Assembly (NCBI GenBank): GCA_026998145.1 | Contig: JALTRC010000529.1 | Location: 1-8,053, forward strand | DNA length: 8,053 nucleotides | Direction of reading: 5' to 3' | Source of the DNA: Gammaproteobacteria bacterium | Lineage (GTDB): Bacteria; Pseudomonadota; Gammaproteobacteria; SZUA-229 | Shown: one piece after another, positions 6,413-8,053 of the stretch | How positions within the stretch are numbered: position 1 is the first letter of the stretch | Layout of the letters: the number at the start of each line of letters is the position of its first letter | The notes under the pieces: model-generated | Database searches by the model: none | Told to the model about the DNA's origin: nothing | What the model saw: only the letters and a program-made list of their open reading frames with translations | Position numbers and translations under genes: made by a program

Positions 6413-7245
6413 TACTGCACTAACAAAGCCTTAATTTTTTTATAATCCTCTTCACTGGCTTTTCTAAAACCACTAAAGCGATTATTTTTCAGCACAGAAC
6501 GCCCTTCATCCGTATTGCCCATGGCTAATAATAAACGGGATATTTCCTGACTACATTGGGAGCTGAGTCTGGCAGAGACGCTGATGGGAATATGGGGCGC
6601 TCGCTCGGTTGTGGCAATTACCCGCATATTCTGGCGTACCTGTTCACTGGCGGCTTCATAGGGAGGCTGCATCAATGCAGAAGCATCGGTAATACCGTGA
6701 TAGGACGATAGTAAAGAAGCATCATGGGTGGGTGTGGAAATAATGCTTAAATCTTTGTCCGGATCGATACCATGCTCCCGTAAATGTTTACGCAGCAAAA
6801 TAGACGCCAGGCTCTCTTTATGCAAACTGGCCAGACGCTTGCCTTTTAAATCATCCAGGGTATCAATATGACTCTTTCTGGGCACCACAATCACTGCACT
6901 CATACCCGGTGAATCTACGCGAGCAATTAACTGATAGCCCACCTGATTAGCCTTTGCATAAAAGTGTGGCGCCGTAAATAAAATATCATAACGCTGCTGT
7001 TGGGTACGCTGGGCAAAGGTCATAAAATTAGGCGCTGTTTCTATGCGAATGGGGGTATTGAGATGCTCGGACAAATAATGAACCAGCGGCGTAAACTTAA
7101 CCACCAGCTGCTCGGCGCTAATAAAAGGCAGAATACCAAAAGTCATGGGCTTAAATGTTTGACAACTGCCCTGACCATAAACCGGTGAGGCAACAGCAAG
7201 GACAGCGCATAACAAACAGCTAATAAACGATGTACGGGCCAGCAT
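6412..7245 (-). CDS. PhnD-like periplasmic substrate-binding protein, probable sensory partner
   Basis: A 277-residue exported protein: residues 1-24 form a signal peptide (LARTSFISCLLCAVLAVASP, likely cleavage after VYG). The mature part follows the PhnD/type 2 periplasmic-binding pattern: MTFGILPFISAEQL at the start, FTPLVHYLSEHLNTPIRIE, YDILFTAPHFYAKA at ~86-99, LDDLKGKRLASL at ~130-141, and a C-terminal helical segment. The phosphonate-binding STSG loop of PhnD corresponds to about ESLA (144-147), so phosphonate is an unlikely ligand. Two cysteines in the mature part (C28, C231) could form a disulfide. The ATG at 7245 is preferred over a TTG at 7254, as it gives a normal signal peptide. 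No permease or ATPase gene is adjacent. The nearest known parallel is AioX, an arsenite-binding PhnD-like protein that works with kinase AioS; the ligand here is unknown. Confidence 0.88.
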   Translation of the reverse strand: MLARTSFISCLLCAVLAVASPVYGQGSCQTFKPMTFGILPFISAEQLVVKFTPLVHYLSEHLNTPIRIETAPNFMTFAQRTQQQRYDILFTAPHFYAKANQVGYQLIARVDSPGMSAVIVVPRKSHIDTLDDLKGKRLASLHKESLASILLRKHLREHGIDPDKDLSIISTPTHDASLLSSYHGITDASALMQPPYEAASEQVRQNMRVIATTERAPHIPISVSARLSSQCSQEISRLLLAMGNTDEGRSVLKNNRFSGFRKASEEDYKKIKALLVQ

Positions 7246-7287
7246 AAAATACAAGATACAATCCGTGGGGTTTCAGCAGCTACACCT

Positions 7288-7307
7288 TATCAGAAAAATT
7301 TTATCAG
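7288..7307 (-). promoter_or_regulatory. CTGATAA direct repeat upstream of the binding-protein operon
   Basis: On the minus strand CTGATAA occurs at 7307-7301 and 7294-7288, 13 bases apart, about 45-60 bases before the ATG of the PhnD-like gene. It could be a regulator site or part of the promoter (GATAAAAT resembles a -10). No convincing -35 is visible. AT-richness makes chance occurrence possible. Confidence 0.25.
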
Positions 7308-7354
7308 TGTTTTAGTGGATACTTATACCTGTATTATTGATTTGGGTTTTGTTG

Positions 7355-7378
7355 ACACAGAGGCGCAGAGACACAGAG
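7355..7378. repeat. 8-base tandem triplicate
   Basis: ACACAGAG, GCGCAGAG and ACACAGAG follow one another without gaps, differing only in the first and third bases of the middle unit. Similar CACAGAG-rich strings are found between genes in many bacteria. No function is evident. Confidence 0.6.
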
Positions 7379-7413
7379 TGAGGCTGTTTTATTAGAACCT
7401 TATTTTTACTATT

Positions 7414-7578
7414 TTTGCGTTTATTGGTGTGCAGTTTCGGGCTTTATGCTTTTGATCTTTAAACTAACCTGAACCACGCCGCTCCTGCGCATCCATGCGC
7501 CCGCGGCATACGACCGCCATGGACGGCGGAAATGTCGATTTTGCAGGAGCAAAAATCGACCGTACTTCCTGTACATAA
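7414..7578. repeat. Intergenic repeat, copy A (with 48-base insert)
   Basis: Bases 7414-7510 align without gaps to 7579-7675 of copy B, 165 bases away; the last ~40 bases are almost identical. A nested hairpin is conserved: outer stem GCCGC (7478-7482) with GCGGC (7503-7507), inner stem GCGCAT (7487-7492) with ATGCGC (7495-7500). After GCGGCATA, copy A carries 48 bases missing from copy B (7511-7558), then ACCGTACTTCCTGTACATAA, matching the end of copy B with one mismatch. The insert holds CCGCC...GGCGG and a long GTCGATTTTGC hairpin. Copies differ most in the AT-rich left part, so the hairpin seems to be the conserved unit. Confidence 0.75.
7535..7560. repeat. Stem-loop in the copy A insert
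   Basis: GTCGATTTTGC pairs with GCAAAAATCGAC around the loop AGGA, giving 11 base pairs with one bulged A. The loop is purine-rich. The T-run lies inside the stem rather than after it, so it is not a usual terminator. It may be a RNA hairpin or a mobile-repeat end. The copy B counterpart lacks it completely. Confidence 0.55.
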
Positions 7579-7694
7579 TTTGCGTTTATTCCCGTTCATT
7601 TGCGGACTCCATGCTTTTAATCTTTAAAACAATCTGAACCGCGCCGCTCCTGCGCATCCATGCGCCCGCGGCATACCGTACATCCTGTACATAA
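7579..7694. repeat. Intergenic repeat, copy B (short form)
   Basis: Begins directly after copy A with TTTGCGTTTATT, as copy A does, and carries the same nested hairpin: GCCGC 7643-7647 with GCGGC 7668-7672, and GCGCAT 7652-7657 with ATGCGC 7660-7665. It passes straight from GCGGCATA into CCGTACATCCTGTACATAA, lacking the 48-base insert of copy A. Its right end runs into the A-tract of the terminator for the downstream minus-strand gene. Confidence 0.75.
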
Positions 7695-7716
7695 AAAAGG
7701 GAGGCCGAAGCCTCCC
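7693..7716 (-). terminator. Strong intrinsic terminator of the gene at the right edge
   Basis: On the minus strand GGGAGGC, loop TTCG, GCCTCCC is followed by six T residues. The 7-bp perfect GC-rich stem, the stable UUCG tetraloop and the U-tract are textbook. It starts 28 bases after the stop codon at 7744, so it ends that gene. The plus-strand side has only TT after the stem and should work poorly. Confidence 0.93.
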
Positions 7717-7743
7717 TTAAATCACTCTTGATGGTGATATTCT

Positions 7744-8053
7744 TTAATGATGGTGGCCAGTATTGATAATACCGCTAAAGAAGCTAGGGCCAGCACCAAA
7801 GGGTGGTTGAACAAAAGTTGGATCAGGGGTGTTATCCGGCTGACCAATTTGCTCACTTTCCGACTGTGGCAGATTGCCCGGATCTTTTGAGTTAACTGTC
7901 ACCACACGGCCCACACCAAACTGAGTTTCGGTTACCGTATTATCCGGCAGGCTATCCAGATAACGACGCAGCGCATGAACCGGATGCAAATAATTATCCG
8001 GTGCTACCTGCTTCACTTTTGCGCCAGTAATAATCGCTTCTTTGTTAACCGGC
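7744..8053 (-). CDS. Unrecognised protein, C-terminal 102 residues (5' end outside window)
   Basis: The frame stays open to the right edge (last complete codon at 8052, reading PVNKEAIITGAK before the possible GTG at 8016), so the true start is most likely beyond the window. The visible part has a short hydrophilic region (YLHPVHALRRYLDSLPDN, then TETQFGVGRVVTVNS), followed by ~45 residues rich in Pro, Gly, Ser and Gln with no predicted helix. It ends in GHHH. I recognise no family, motif, signal or membrane segment in this part. The composition suggests a flexible C-terminal tail, perhaps of an exported or surface protein. The strong terminator 28 bases downstream shows that it ends its transcription unit. 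That it is coding is likely; the function is unknown. Confidence 0.65.
   Translation of the reverse strand, partial: PVNKEAIITGAKVKQVAPDNYLHPVHALRRYLDSLPDNTVTETQFGVGRVVTVNSKDPGNLPQSESEQIGQPDNTPDPTFVQPPFGAGPSFFSGIINTGHHH

Larger units (their letters stand above)
7246..7743. other. Gene-free repeat-rich intergenic region
   Basis: About 500 bases without a credible gene. From the left it contains the presumed leader and promoter of the binding-protein operon, an 8-base triplicate at 7355-7378, two ~100-base repeat copies (7414-7578 and 7579-7694) with strong hairpins, and a minus-strand terminator at 7693-7716. No tRNA, rRNA or known riboswitch is recognisable. Confidence 0.7.

Noticed and set aside
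6412..7245. Phosphonate uptake gene phnD
   Set aside because: The phosphonate-binding loop is not conserved and no phnC or phnE is adjacent; operon partners are a kinase and a regulator.
7246..7330. PHO box for the PhnD-like operon
   Set aside because: No CTGTCA-type repeats at 11-base spacing upstream of 7245; the CTGATAA repeats are 13 bases apart and do not fit the PhoB pattern.
7414..7694. CRISPR array
   Set aside because: Only two copies with a 165-base period, internal hairpins and an insertion; no uniform short repeats or spacers and no cas genes.

Overview
The window most likely comes from the chromosome of a Gammaproteobacterium of moderate GC (roughly 45% by eye). The evidence is the style of the SelD and MnmH proteins, a NarX/NarL-type two-component pair, a PhoB-box promoter, and hairpin-bearing intergenic repeats. 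I cannot name a genus. Apart from the first ~550 bases, every gene I accept lies on the minus strand, so transcription runs from high to low coordinates.

Layout. 1-547 (+): the C-terminal part of an ImmA/IrrE-family zinc metallopeptidase, clearly more AT-rich than the rest, so probably the edge of an acquired segment. 548-728: a short gene-free junction with a small hairpin and one copy of a CGTACATCC(C)TGTAC motif. 729-1859 (-): an exported calcineurin-like metallophosphoesterase; 1920-1948 just upstream matches a PHO box, so it is probably induced by phosphate starvation. 1953-2144 (-): a doubtful 63-codon ORF overlapping the stop of mnmH. 2144-3265 (-) mnmH and 3270-4307 (-) selD form a compact selenium operon: SelD makes selenophosphate and MnmH uses it to convert 2-thiouridine to 2-selenouridine in tRNA wobble positions. 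4378-5022 (-), 5009-6412 (-) and 6412-7245 (-) are a NarL-type response regulator, a membrane sensor kinase and a PhnD-like periplasmic binding protein. Their ends overlap, so they are one operon, transcribed binding protein, then kinase, then regulator. 7246-7743: a gene-free region with two ~100-bp repeat copies, several hairpins, an 8-bp triplicate, and a strong minus-strand terminator. 7744-8053 (-): the C-terminal end of an unrecognised protein with a triple-His tail.

How the genes work together. The binding protein, kinase and regulator have no ABC permease or ATPase beside them, so the binding protein probably acts as a ligand-sensing partner of the kinase rather than in uptake; AioX-AioS of arsenite oxidation is a known parallel. 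The regulator is followed on the same strand by selD-mnmH after only 70 bases, with a candidate promoter for selD in the gap. This makes a link between the sensory operon and selenium metabolism possible but unproven. The phosphoesterase appears to belong to a separate regulon (Pho).

The most interesting points are the transporter-less PhnD-like sensory operon next to selD-mnmH, the PHO box ahead of the phosphoesterase, and the structured intergenic repeat family. I found no clearly new defence or mobile system. The cut-off ImmA/IrrE gene suggests that accessory DNA continues to the left of the window.
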